DNA of 64,000 nucleotides from Cycas panzhihuaensis (Eukaryota; Cycadophyta): contig CM041465.1 in the NCBI GenBank assembly GCA_023213395.1, forward strand, positions 126,611,741-126,675,740. Direction: 5' to 3'. Below the pieces are notes generated by a model. It was given only the letters and a program-made list of their open reading frames with translations. It searched no databases and was not told where the DNA came from. Below are positions 30,921 to 42,278 of this stretch, piece by piece (the stretch's first letter is position 1; every line of letters begins with the position of its first letter). The position numbers and the translations under genes were made by a program.

Positions 30921-33484
30921 TGGACGCTACACGGATAACCGCCCGATCGACAGCGCGGGGAGAGATGGTGACGAAACCAGAGGGAAGTGGAACCTACAAG
31001 GCAAGCAACTACACGCAGAGCGCCTGCGCCGTGAGCGAGTTCTGGATCTGCAATGGAGTATGGCTACTACTGGGTGACCCTTCACCACCTTGGATAAAGA
31101 GGCGAAGGTACGTAAGATGACCCGAGTTGGCCCGAAAGCAGGACCCTCCCACCCTTGGGTGGCCAGAAGGGAGAGAGAAAGAACCTAGGAGGGATAGGCC
31201 AAAAGCAACCCTACACAACCTAACCGGGGACACGAACGACGCGGGAGGCGAGGTACTTGCAAGGTTAGGGGGAAGGAAGGAAAAGTAGGGATCAAGAAGG
31301 CTCCTACACCCTTTCCTACGGACAGTAAGGGGTGCATGCAAATGAAGTAAATACGTAACAAATAAACACAAGGTAATTTTCCTTTTAATCTTCAATGTCT
31401 TAATTACTAAGGAAGAAAAAGGAAAAGAACAAGAGTACGCAAGAGGAGGAAATGTGTACCTGGGCCAAGGGCGTGCGTGGTGATGTAGCCCGCACGAGGA
31501 GTACCCAACCGCTCCACGCAACGTACCGGATGTGAGGCGTAGTGGCGGCAAGCGAAAAGGGGCTTCCTTACCTTCCCGAAAAATAAGTGCAATACGAAGA
31601 AAGAAGGAAACGCTAACTAGGAAATGAGATAACGAAGTTGTAACACATGCAAGAGGCGCCACCGATAGAGAAATCAACTGTAACGCTTCTCCGTAAGGCC
31701 TCAAATACACAAGCGATTAAAGATCTTCCTCCTCCCGAAGGAGGGTACTAACATGCAACGCACAAGGTCTAACAATATATATATATCAACATAAGTCAGA
31801 ATCCAAATAGGCATGCATCAATGTTAGTCCAACGAGGAGGAAATCAAGGGAAAAAATACTCTAAATAAAGTGGGACAACAAGGTAAGACTCTGAGTGGCC
31901 TACCGCCCGCAATGGTGCCCAAACCTCTCCCCAAGAGCCACGGGCAGCGAGGAGAAAGTCAAGACTCAAGGCTAGAAAAATAGTAGCAAAAAGGGGCAAG
32001 AAAGACCCAAAGACACCCACGGGGAACCGGGATGCTACGGGGAGCAAACCGTAATCGGGAGCATAGGCAAAGCCACGAATGGTAGTTGAGAACTACGAAT
32101 GATTCCCAAACCTGAGCAAGGGGTCCCAAATCACCGCAACTCGTGATGTCACCGGGTTTGGGCACCACCTGAGTCTCTAAACCCTTGTTTAGATGGCCAA
32201 GAGCAACATGAGGCGAGAGGGAAGCTTTGAGGGCTTGGAGCCACCGGGAGCGTGGAAGGTGGTACTAATCCACCCAGCCTCTCCCAAAGCCTATGTAACC
32301 CCTCACGCTACCGCTTTGGACAAAGAAACGCAGTAAGAGACAAGAGAAAGTGGAACAAAAATTCCTCACAAAGGAAAGAGGATCAAACTTCAAGCAACAA
32401 ACATGAACAAATGAGTCGGAGCAAGAATATCGCAAAGAACTTAACAAAAAGTAAAGAGTACTGGGAGGAAGAGGCAAGGGGCTTGCCTCAAAGGACAATG
32501 AAGGAGGGCCGGAAAATGCCCAGATCTCGGAGCAGCAGTTTGAGGCCCCGCTACAAGTATGATGGAGAACACACGCAAACGAGGGGCTCATGGACCGCCT
32601 GGATAGAGACCGGCTAGAAACCACTTCAAAGGAGCCCTCCAAGGCGCTGAGGGGTTGAGAGAATGTCTCAACCGAGCCAAGGAGAGTCAGTCAGTATGAA
32701 GAGTGCAGTCCTACAGAAAGAAAAGCAGAAAGCAGAGCAGAGCAGAGAGAGTTTTCGAGAGTAACTTCCAAAAGTGAGTAAAAGATCCAAAAAGTCCCAA
32801 AAGATGCTTAAGTACTAAAGCAAAACCCTAAAGTACGCGAATAGGGCACTACCGAAGGAAAAAGGCGAACCACGTGGCGCTTCGCAATAAATGCGAAATC
32901 GCCACGGATTTTAAAAACAAACAGAGATGTCAGTATCTGGAAATTTTAGCAGATCATGGATATTCCAAATGGCATCGCTGAAAATTCCAAATGCAGATCA
33001 CAAGATCACGGCATCTGCCAAGATTACGGCAGATGCACCAGAGACACAAATGGGGCCCGCCAACCGTCCAGTGGGGCAAACGGCCGAAAAGGCTAAAGGA
33101 CAACTAAAACACCCACCCGGAGCAAACAAGCCAAGAAACGGGCCCACGGAGCGTAAATAGGCCCCCAAATGAGGTGGCAAGCTAACCAAGCGACGATGAG
33201 ACATCACACAGGTGGAGGTGGCGCAAACCCGGTGGATCCGTGGAGAGAGGAGGGCAGATGAAGTAATATGGTCACTGTGGTGCCACACTCGCTAAGAGTG
33301 TGCCCCTGCTATAGTCGTCATAGGCTAAACATAGGTGTGGACGACGACCAGGCCGCCCACAAAGTCATACGCATGCAAATATGTAAGCAGACAATTAGTA
33401 CACAAAAGTGATGATAATGCTAGAGACATACCTGCACTTACCTGAGTCGGTGATTCCGTATCCATTCCCGGGAGCCGGGAAACA
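30921..33484 (-). repeat. LTR 3 (5' LTR of the compound element)
   Basis: 2564 bp with intact TG...CA ends (TGTTTCCCGG at 33484; CA at 30921 on the minus strand), followed by the GTTAC duplication. As the outermost 5' LTR it would drive transcription of the whole compound element. Confidence 0.9.
31774..31786 (-). promoter_or_regulatory. Candidate TATA element in LTR 3
   Basis: TA run conserved with the other two LTRs; the copy that would act as promoter in the 5' LTR. Confidence 0.35.
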
Positions 33485-33489
33485 GTTAC
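33485..33489. repeat. Right target-site duplication GTTAC
   Basis: Pairs with 9751-9755; the interrupted copia integrase resumes directly here. Confidence 0.9.
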
Positions 33490-35940
33490 CAACTATGTCA
33501 AACACTTTATAGGCTTTACAACCAAGTACGTAGCTAAAGAAGATGCATTTTAGGCTCTTGTCATCAAGCTTCTTTTCATTTTCCTTTGAAATATATTTAT
33601 ATTCCATGCATCCAAAGATCTGCACGAGTACTATCGATGGTTTCTGACCTGTCCAAACTTCTTCAAGAGTAATATTCCTAACTGCAATTCTAGGACTTAT
33701 GTTGGTTAGGTAAGTAGTTATGGTTGTGGCATCAACCCAAGATCTGGTGGTAGGATTTGCAACACTAAGCATGGCTTTTCCTTTATTTATCATTGTCTAA
33801 TTCATTCTTTTGACTACACCATTTTGTTGAGGTGTGTGGGGAGTTGGGAACTGATGTTGGATGCCATGTTCTTTGCAAAAAATGTTGAACTGATTAGAAC
33901 TATACTCTAAGCCACCATTATCAGATCTAAGGAGCTTGATTATCATTCTACTTTTCTTTTCTATGGCAGCTTTGAACTCTTCGAATTTATTTAGGGTTTT
34001 ATACTTATTTCTCAGGAGATAGACCTACATTTTCCTTGAGAAGTCATCTATGAATGTGATGAAATGCCAGCTTTTATTGAGTGGTTAGACAGGTACCGAT
34101 CCGCGAATTTCTGGGTGGACCATCTCTAACGGCGCTGAGGATCTCCATGCGTTCTTAGAAGGAAAAATTTCTCGTTAGTGCTTTTCTATTAGGCAAGCCT
34201 CACATATGTTGTTGTACCTCTTAATTTTATGTAAACCATGTACCATTTGGAGCTTAAACATGAGGTCCAAGCTTTGCATGTTTAAATGACTTAGGCATTA
34301 ATTCCATAGGTATACTTTGGAGCTATTTGAGATGATAATTTCCTTTCAATATGAGAATTCACCTGGTTCTTATATACAGGGGGACTCTTCATTAATGACT
34401 TCATTTACCTTATCAATTTGAGCTGTGTTGGGAATTGAGCAAGCTTCATTTTATGGAGTAGTTGTAAGGAGGATACCACCCAACCTATATAGGCCACCAT
34501 CTTCATATCTTATGGCCACAAGCTTGCACGTTGCATGATCTGCGATTCTACTAATGCCCTAGACAAACAGGACATCTAAATTCTGTCTGTTTATTTCATT
34601 GATAGAGGGCAAGTTCATCTCCATTTCCGGTGTAAGGAATATATTATTGATGTGGTGCCTCATATTGGAGTCCTTCAAAGCTATTGGAGCCCTACCAATT
34701 TTGGTATTATCGTAAGTCAAATTATCCCCAAATGTGATAGTTTAAGTATCGATCGGGTGTCTCTTCTAATATTTTTTCTAATCCGATCATATATCTCGTT
34801 GCACCTGACTCAAGGAGCCATGCATCCTCATCAAGTTGTGAAGAAAGAGCTGTAAAGAATAGGTGATGGAAGGAGGAATCCTAATTGTCTACCACATTAC
34901 TTCCCTATTATTTATTATTATGCTGGTTTCTTTAATTTTTGATAGTGAATTGTAGCTTATTTTGAGGTCTTTCTCCTTGAGCAGGTCTCAGATTCCAATT
35001 GTGTTGGTAGAATTGGCCTTGTGGTTGGAATGATGACCCTTCTTATTGTTGAATAAGGCCTCTTTATTGGAAATATGGGCCTCCTTGTTACAAAATAAGA
35101 CCTCGCTATTATGGAAACGGGGCTCTTTGTAGAAGGCACGATCCTCCTTAGTAATATCCTTGTCTCTATTAAGAGTAACTAGGACCTCCTTGTTGATATG
35201 AGGGTGGTCCTTATTAGTAGATTAGGCCTAATCGTTGATAATAAGAGGTAGCTTATTAGAAGCAAGGCCCATATGATTGGCTCAATTGATTTTACAAGAG
35301 TTGTGAATCAACTTGTCCTCACTTGCATTAACAGAAGTGTCTTTTTTTATCATAGTAGAGGCAACTGACATCTGGTCTAACCTATTAATTCTTTTAAAGC
35401 TGTACATATGGCTGGTATTGAGACTGTTGATGCCAATGAGTTAAACGGGAGGAGGAGGTGTTAATTGGTTATTACTTTTCTTAGGTTGGTTGTTGATATG
35501 GCTCTTGGGATATGGTCAGAGAATCTAAGTGTTGAGTTAGATCTTGGTGTTGACTAAGCTGTTGAGTTGATCTATTGATAGTCTTACGCTTTTCTGAGTT
35601 ATGGGCTGTAAAGGTAGGAGCGGGGTTAGATATACATGTCGCCCCAAGTCAGTCAGTTGAGTATATTCTCCTCTTATAACAAGAGTTCCTCACAGGTCGT
35701 GAAGTCTATTTTGGAATAATTACCATTTAATTTGGAAACAAAGGAGTTATATTCTATAGGTAGGATGTCAATGATGCTAGAGATTAAATCATGGTTTGAA
35801 AGTGGTTCATTAAGGATTATAAGTTAGTTCCCAGTTATTTTGACTTTAATCAAGTGGTGTGCAACGCTGCCAAAAAACGTATACCTTTATCAAAACGTTA
35901 TGAACTTAAAGAAGATAAGTCATGAAAATAAGATTAATTT
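33485..35940 (-). pseudogene. Ty1/copia remnant, integrase to gag (copy C, right of insertion)
   Basis: Minus strand in coding order: gag segment about 35890-35640; Gln/Arg-rich segment 35230-34960; protease near 34840-34800 with L-L-E-S-G-A-T-R-Y-M (Glu for catalytic Asp); GAG-pre-integrase 34370-34080; integrase core and C-terminus 34070-33485. Shared TAG at 33797-33799 and Lys at 33809-33811. Together with 9208-9755 it formed one continuous remnant before the gypsy insertion. Confidence 0.85.
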
Positions 35941-36277
35941 TAGATTCACCTATTCATTATAGGGTGTACCCTATGCTTGGCACAAATAATTATACCCAAC
36001 TAAGACATGGGAGAATATTATGAAGTAATTTAAGGAGATATTGTAAAAGTTTTTAAGTAATGAGGTAGTGGAGTTATCTCTCAAAGAAATGAGATAAAAG
36101 CTAGTAGAATTACTTTTAATATGTATATGAAAAATAAATATTAAAGTTGTAAGTATTATGAATGGAGAAAAAATCATGGATTATAAGAAGAGAAACTATT
36201 TTACAAATGGGCTAAATTCCATTTCACACATGAGTTGGTATTACACTTTGAGAAAGAGATGGGCATTTAAAAGGGCA
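33490..36277. repeat. Composite tandem unit, copy C, right part
   Basis: Continues copy C after the gypsy insertion, ending at the next unit start. A 45-bp stretch present in most copies is missing near 36223. Confidence 0.9.
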
Positions 36278-36745
36278 GCCATAAACCTTATTATTTAGAT
36301 CACAAGATAAAATGTAATAATTAAGAAGCCAAAATATAAATAAACCTTGCTATTAAGTAACAAAAATAAAGGAGACCTCAAAAGTAGAAGCCTTTAAAAA
36401 GGAAGTCACAAGATTAAAGTTATAAAGAAAGAAACCTCAACTTACTAAGGAGAAGAAGAACAAAAAAATATAGGGGTAACGAACCGTAATTAAAGAAGTG
36501 GTGTCACATTTGTGATAATAATTCATATTCTAGTAAAAAATGTGACCTAAATGAGAGGAATAATATGGTAAAAAAGTAAAGTACATGGTGTTATATTTGT
36601 GATATGGATAACCATAATATGAATAAACACTATTTTAATATATGTAAAACAAACCAATACGGTACAAGTTATGGAAGAAGGAACGACTTAACCATGATGC
36701 AATATACTAATGCCGTAGGAAGGCATGTGAAAAAATAATAATGCA
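35945..36745 (+). pseudogene. gag remnant with two zinc knuckles (copies C/D)
   Basis: Plus-strand gag as at 7322-8120. Knuckles start at Cys codons 36502 and 36589. Knuckle 1 has Tyr for His; knuckle 2 keeps His. The capsid-like block is shortened by the 45-bp deletion near 36223. Confidence 0.6.
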
Positions 36746-37746
36746 TGAAGAGAGAGTAAAGGAAATGTACTAAACTAACTAAAATAATAGAGATAAAATT
36801 GATCTATCCTCATAGAAAATACCTATAGAGAGATCAAACATCACCTAATAAGAAGGCTGTCAAAATCTAAGAGGTCCTCTAGAGCATATATGCCTAAACT
36901 ATTGAGAAAAGTATGTGCTTGGCCTATTTCAGATACCCTTTATAAAGAAGAATATCCTATCCTAACCCAGACTCTTAAATATACCTAAAACACTAGACTC
37001 AATCTTAAAATATGAGAAGGGACTAACTAGAGTAAGAGGCCTAAAGGAGTTAAGACCACAGGATCCATATGATCATTAGGTAGGTTCTTGGAAAATTATC
37101 AATAGTAGTGACTCATCTCACATAAGTTTGAGATAGGCTAATAGTACATGCATTTAACTCCAACTAGCATCAAGCTCTAATAGGTAAAATAAAAAGAGGC
37201 CACTGCTCTCAATAAGATGCATAGAGTTCACTCAGTTGTTGAGGTCACATATAAACGCATAGTGAGCGTAGATGCCCACCATTAGGCCATTCAGAATATG
37301 AATCGTAAGACTCTTCTCACATAAGGCCAAAAGATCACCTCTCTCATCTAATGGTTAAATCTAGGTTCAAAGAAAGTGATCTACCTTATTTGTAAAAGAA
37401 TAAGTACTTTGAGATATTATGTATCTTGATGTATTTTGTATATGCAAGAAGATAATTTACATCTTCTTGTTGTTTAGGAGATTAAAGTCAAATAATTATT
37501 GTTGAACTAATTTCTAGGTGTGATGTTGATGTACTCTAAAGTAAATAAATGGCAATTCATTATTTTGAATCAAATAAGAAAACCAATGACAAAAAAGAGT
37601 TAAATTTAAGAATCGAAATGTTTACTAGACGAATAAAGAGCGTAGAAGCTATTTTCTTTCATTGTGTTTGGACGTTACTAATATTGACAACACAACGTAG
37701 ATGGCGCACTATCAGGAGCGAATGATTCCCAGGGATTACATCTACG

Positions 37747-37832
37747 TTCATTTTAGTTTGTAGAAATGGTGCTTCAAAGCTTCCTTAGTTGAAAGACGTT
37801 CCCTTGGGTCAAACTTCAACAAACCTCGAAGA
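37747..37832 (-). pseudogene. Captured protein-kinase C-terminal fragment (copy D)
   Basis: Kinase tail with FDP motif and TGA stop, joined to RT as in the other short units; one base shorter at the junction. Confidence 0.6.
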
Positions 37833-39534
37833 TGGGTGTTGTTTGAAGAAAACCTCTTCTTTAAGGTCTCTATTGAGGAAAGTACCCTTCACATCCATTT
37901 GTTAAATATGCCGATTAAATTAGATTGCTAAGGACATAACCAAATAGAATGTGATCACATTGGCTACCGGTGCAAAGGTCTTGTCATAATCAATCCCCTC
38001 TTGTTAATTAAAACCTCTTGCTATAAGGCGAGCTTTGCGAGTGTCATACTTTGTAAGGCCTTTTAGTAGTTATGGGAGGAGGAACATCCATTAATAATTA
38101 TTATACCCATTAGGATGTAGTTGAATGCTAGTGGCTTCAACCTGAAGCTCATCAACTAAAATTGGAGCTAAAGTTATACTTTCTTGAGTTGTTGATGTAG
38201 ATGCTACTGGAATCGATGAAGGAGCTGGAGTGTAGGAGGAGGTTAGTTTTGGTGGCTCCACAATTTGTCCAAGAGTCACTTAAGATACACAAACTACTTC
38301 TACTGCTATAATATAAGGTTGAGGTGAAGGTAGGTCCTATGAATCTTCTATAAATATTATATCCCGTGTTGCGTAAACTTGGTTACCAACTATGTCAAAC
38401 ACTTTATAGGCTTTACAACCAAGTACATAGCTAAAGAAGATGCATTTCAGTCTCTTGTCATCAAGCTTCTTTTTGTTTTCCTTTGAAATATATTTATATT
38501 CCATGCATCCAAAGATCTGCAGGAGTACTATTGATGGTTTTTGACCTGAACAAACTTCTTCAAGAGTAATATTCCTGACTGCAATTCTATGACTTATGTT
38601 GGTTAGATAAGTAGTTATGGTTGTGGCATCAACCTAAGATCTGGTGGTCAGATTTGCAACACTAAGCACGACTTTTCCTTTATTTATCAATGTCTAATTC
38701 ATTCTTTTGATTACACCATTTTGTTGAGGTGTGTGGGGAGCTGGGAATTGATGTTGGATGCCATGTTCCTTGCCCAAAATGTTGGACTGATTAGAAATAT
38801 ACTCAAAGCCACCATTATCAGATCTAAGGGGCTTGATTATCATTCTACTTTCCTTTTCTATGGCAGCTTTGAACTGTTTGAATTTATTTGGGGTTTTATA
38901 CTCATTTCTCAGGAAATAGACCTACATTTTCCTTGAGAAGTCATCTATGAATGTGATGAAATGCGAGTTCGTATTGAGTGGTTAGACAGGTACCAACCTG
39001 TAAATTTCTGGATGGACCATCTCTAACGGCGCTGGGGATCTCCATGTGTTCTTAGAAGGAAAATTTTCTCGTTAGTGCTTTTCTGTTAGGCAAGCCCCAC
39101 ATATGTTGTTGTACCTCTTAATTTTATGTAAACCATGTACCATTTGGAGCTTAAATATGAGGTCCAAGATTTGCATGTTTTAAATGACTCAGGCATTAAT
39201 TCCATAGGTATACTTTGGAGCTATCTGAGATGGCATTTTCCTTTCAATATGAGAATTCACCCGGTTCTTATATACAAGGGGATTCTTCATTAACGACTTC
39301 ATTTACCTTATCAATTTGAGCTATGTTGGGCATTGAACAAGCTTCATTTTATGGAGTAGTTGTAATGGGGATACCACCCGACCTATATAGGCCACCATCT
39401 TCATGTCCTGTGGCCAGAGGTTTGCATGTTGCATGATCTACGATTCTACTAATGCCCTAGCCAAAGAGGATATCTAAATGATGTTTGTTTATTTCCTTGA
39501 TAGAGAGCAAGTTCGTCTCCATTTCGGGTGCAAG
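37833..39534 (-). pseudogene. Ty1/copia pol remnant (copy D)
   Basis: RT third 37833-38075; linker 38091-38279; integrase C-terminus and core 38340-39000; GAG-pre-integrase to about 39250; ends before the protease. TAG 38694-38696 and Lys 38706-38708 are present. A plus-strand open frame at 38721-38936 is only the antisense of integrase. Confidence 0.85.
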
Positions 39535-39949
39535 GAAATAATCACCTCTCTCATCTAATGATTAAATCTAGGTTCGAAAAAAGTGATCTGCGTTGTTTGT
39601 AAAAGAATAAGGACCTTGACATATTATGTATCTTGATTTATTTTGTATATGCAAGAAAATAATTTATATCTTTTTGTCGTTTAGGAGATTAGAGTCAAAT
39701 AATTATTGTTCAACTAATTTCTAGGCGTGACGTTGATGTACTCTAAAGGCAATTCATTATTTTGAATCAAATAAGAAAAATCATGACAAAAAACAATTAA
39801 ATTTAAGAGACGAAATGTTTACCAGACGAATAAAGAGCGTAGAAGCCGTTTTCTTTCATTGCATTTGGACGTCACTAATATTGACAACACAACGTAGACG
39901 ACGCACTATCAGGAGCGAATGATTCCCAGGGATTACATCTACATTCATT

Positions 39950-40125
39950 TTAGTTTGAAGAAGTGGTGGTTCAAAGCTTTGTTAGCGGAAAGACGCTCCC
40001 TTGGGTCAAACTTCAACAAACCACGAAGCAAATCAATGAGGGCTTCTGATGAGGGATCCCCATTTTGATTGACAAGATTCTGCAGGTGAGGCAATCTCTG
40101 GACTACTCGAACTCTATATATGGAT
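39950..40125 (-). pseudogene. Captured LAMMER/CLK-like protein-kinase C-terminus (long form)
   Basis: The minus strand is open for about 57 codons up to the C-terminal end. Segments in order: Q-R-L-P-H-L-Q-N-L-V, then a D-P-S-S segment, L-I-D-L-L-R-G-L-L-K-F-D-P-R-E-R-L and A-L-N-H-H-F-F. This is the end of a eukaryotic CMGC kinase domain. The R-L-x-x-L-Q-N-L-V plus D-L-L-x-G-L-L-x-F/Y-DP combination is closest to plant AFC (LAMMER/CLK) kinases, which phosphorylate SR splicing factors. Catalytic loop, DFG and EHLAMMER motifs are absent. Upstream of 40125 the reading is lost at a duplicated 28-bp segment. CMGC kinase is firm; LAMMER type is inference from memory of the family. Confidence 0.7.
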
Positions 40126-40160
40126 TCAGGTACTACCTACTATATATGGATTCAGGTATG
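40108..40160. repeat. Short tandem duplication of ~28 bp
   Basis: CTATATATGGATTCAGGTA occurs twice, 28 bp apart, at the upstream edge of the kinase fragment. Probably a local slippage or repair duplication. Confidence 0.8.
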
Positions 40161-40911
40161 CGTGCGGCCGACTTATAGCTGAGGCGTCCCACAACACACA
40201 GAGACACCATAGGCATGTCCTTATTCAGTAGGTCTCTCTACTCAGAACTCCTCCCCGTCCTCTTCCCTTAGGGAAGGATAGCATGGAGTAATTTTATTGG
40301 ATGGCTATGCCCTTGCCAATACCTCTCGTCATCCCAAAAACTAGAACACTTTATAAAGAATCGCATCAACGACACGACTAAGGAAACCATCATAGCACAT
40401 GTGAAACCGAGTCAACTCATTATCTTCTAAAGACGCTTCATACCATTAATGCTCTCATTTACTTAAAATAACGGTTCATACTCCACCTTGCTCTGGAACC
40501 TTATCTTAAATCCTACCACCGTGTCTTCATTTCACAATTGTTGAAGGCACTTATTTCTAAAGGACATCGGATGTTGCCACTAGAATGTATCTATGATGAT
40601 GGAAATGTAAGATAGAAGCCACAGCCAATAACATGGTATCAAATGATAGCTTGCATACTCAAAATTAAGGCTCTCTTAAACATTATTAATGGAAATTAGA
40701 AAAGACTTGAAAAGTGTGTTAACGACAAGAACTCAAGCACAAACAAACCATAATAAATACGAATAATGGAAAATAGAAAGAACTCAATCTATGGTTATTT
40801 GGAAATGCCATTTATGGATACAACGTTTGAGATGGGTTATGCTAGAAGGATTACAGTGGGGTTTATCAGAGATGATGGAAACATGATATGAACCATCATG
40901 AACAACCTCAA
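40161..40911. other. Unassigned segment in the long unit
   Basis: About 750 bp with more C than the array around it. No open frame above 60 codons and no family recognised on either strand. It could be kinase intron or part of the gypsy scrap that follows. Confidence 0.4.
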
Positions 40912-41373
40912 TTACTGCAAAAGTACCGTGCCAACAAGAATGAAATTTATCGATGCAAATTCATCATTAACTTTGTCAAAAAGAAAAATGAGTTCAATGG
41001 GGTAAAATAAAGAAAGAAAAATAGTTTGATCATGTTTTGAATTAGGTTGCATTTTGATATCTTCTAGATTGTTTAAGTCACGCAGGCTATCTTCACCAAC
41101 CTTTTCTAGCTTAATGAGCCAAGTCTCAAATGCTATGCAATTCAAAAGTTGGTTGCAAATATCTAAATAAAGGGAATGAATTTTACTTTTAATGGGAATT
41201 ATAGATTCTAGACCATAAACTAGAGAGGATGTGACAAATCCATTAGCTATCATGACAATGTGGGCGGTGTAAGTGAACGCAATGAATGTGGGCACTTTAG
41301 AAATAGAGTCATGGAGTATTAATTCAATGAGTATTAAGGGTTTTTTCATAAATATGATGATCTCGATACACAA
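40912..41373 (-). pseudogene. Ty3/gypsy integrase fragment
   Basis: 153-codon open frame. The segment S-L-V-Y-G-L-E-S-I-I-P-I-K matches the conserved SLVYGMEA-x-x-P-x-E block near the integrase C-terminus of plant gypsy elements. It is preceded by an A-x-T-Y-T-A segment in the place of the usual A-Y-R-T. It continues L-I-K-L-E-K-V-G-E-D-S-L-R-D-L-N. No DDE core. AT-rich and unlike the young gypsy block in sequence, so it comes from a different, older element lodged next to the copia copy. Confidence 0.6.
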
Positions 41374-42278
41374 GTAGTGATTGTCTAGATGATGGTAAAA
41401 GAAATAATGTTAGGAGGTTAACCATAATCAAAGGTTATAAGAGAGTTAAATTCAAGAATGGTACGAACTTGTATATAATAATGGTTATTAAAATTGACAT
41501 CTATAAAGACTAAACAAAATGACAACTATTAGGTAATACAAAGTAATATGGTAGTCAGTAGCTAGGTGTGTGTAATGTTACTAGCAAGCGTAACATTATG
41601 GGAAGTAAAAGTGATAAGCATGATGCAATGGTGCTATTTTAAGGCATTTACTTAGATACATACAATTACCTCATAATTATATGGGGTTGGTAGGGAGTTA
41701 ATGAACGATTGCATTGTAAGATCTCCATCAACGTGACTTAAACAATTTGCATAAACTTTTCACTATTTATATACACACATAAGCAAGGAAGTTAATAGAG
41801 ATTACCTAAGAGTTATCAAAGTACAAAAACCTTTGCATGGGTCAAGGTTTAGAAATTGTTAAGGAACTCCTTGCAAAGGATGTCTCTAGTGTTGAATACT
41901 TCGGAATCTAAGAAATCATGTGCTTTGATCAATATATTAAGTAAAATAATATAACTATGCAATAAAACGTGTGAAATAAATAAGCATAACTCAGATGGAC
42001 AAAGTACGGGTGGATTTGCCACCACATAGAGCTCTATTTGGGAGGATCTTCTACATTAATCATAATCCAATGTATAACACAATGGTGCGAGTCTTAATTT
42101 ATAGTCAACTTGCCAATACTTGAAAGATGCAATAGGCTGACTAAGCAACAAATAAGGCGGATCTGACTAGTTTATATAATAACATTAAATTATAACAAAG
42201 GGTCGCCTTAATATTATACAATGTGCACAAATTATATGAAGTACAAGAAATGATGGGTGTTATTACATGGTTTTAACA
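41374..42278 (-). repeat. Candidate copia 3' LTR (start supported, end unknown)
   Basis: Directly after the copia stop codon the minus strand reads AAGGGATGG then TGTTAAAACC, the layout of a polypurine tract followed by an LTR TG start, at 42278. A TATATAAATAG lies about 500 bp downstream (41763-41773). The CA end of the LTR cannot be placed, and no second LTR is in the window for comparison. Confidence 0.45.

Larger units (their letters stand above)
9756..33484 (-). mobile_element. Compound Ty3/gypsy element, LTR-internal-LTR-internal-LTR
   Basis: One insertion of about 23.7 kb with three LTRs and two complete internal regions, all in the same minus-strand orientation and bounded by a single GTTAC duplication. 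Each internal region has PBS, gag, protease, RT, RNase H, integrase and a second RNase H. The order PR-RT-RH-INT defines Ty3/gypsy. The CHHC knuckle, the RT block D-F-R-D-I-N-x-A-C-P-K-D and the extra RNase H suggest the Tat/Retand branch. Copies differ mostly by 1-5-bp indels with few substitutions, so the element is young compared with the surrounding array. No chromodomain was seen after the integrase. Confidence 0.9.
36278..39534. repeat. Composite tandem unit, copy D (3'-truncated)
   Basis: Runs from the unit start to the protease-proximal part of copia, then jumps at 39534/39535 to the kinase 3' flank of the long ancestral unit. Positions 36746-37746 show nothing recognisable. Confidence 0.85.

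Noticed and set aside
9756-33484. Endogenous pararetrovirus or retrovirus with envelope
   Set aside because: Integrase and flanking LTRs with a target duplication are present, and no movement-protein or envelope-like frame is found; the domain order is Ty3/gypsy.
9756-33484. Two independent insertions of the same gypsy family
   Set aside because: There is only one target duplication, at the outer ends, and the central LTR is shared.
34957-35139. Minus-strand 60-codon Arg/Ser/Ile-rich frame, repeated at 53889
   Set aside because: Another register of the copia Gln/Arg-rich gag-protease segment, not a separate gene.
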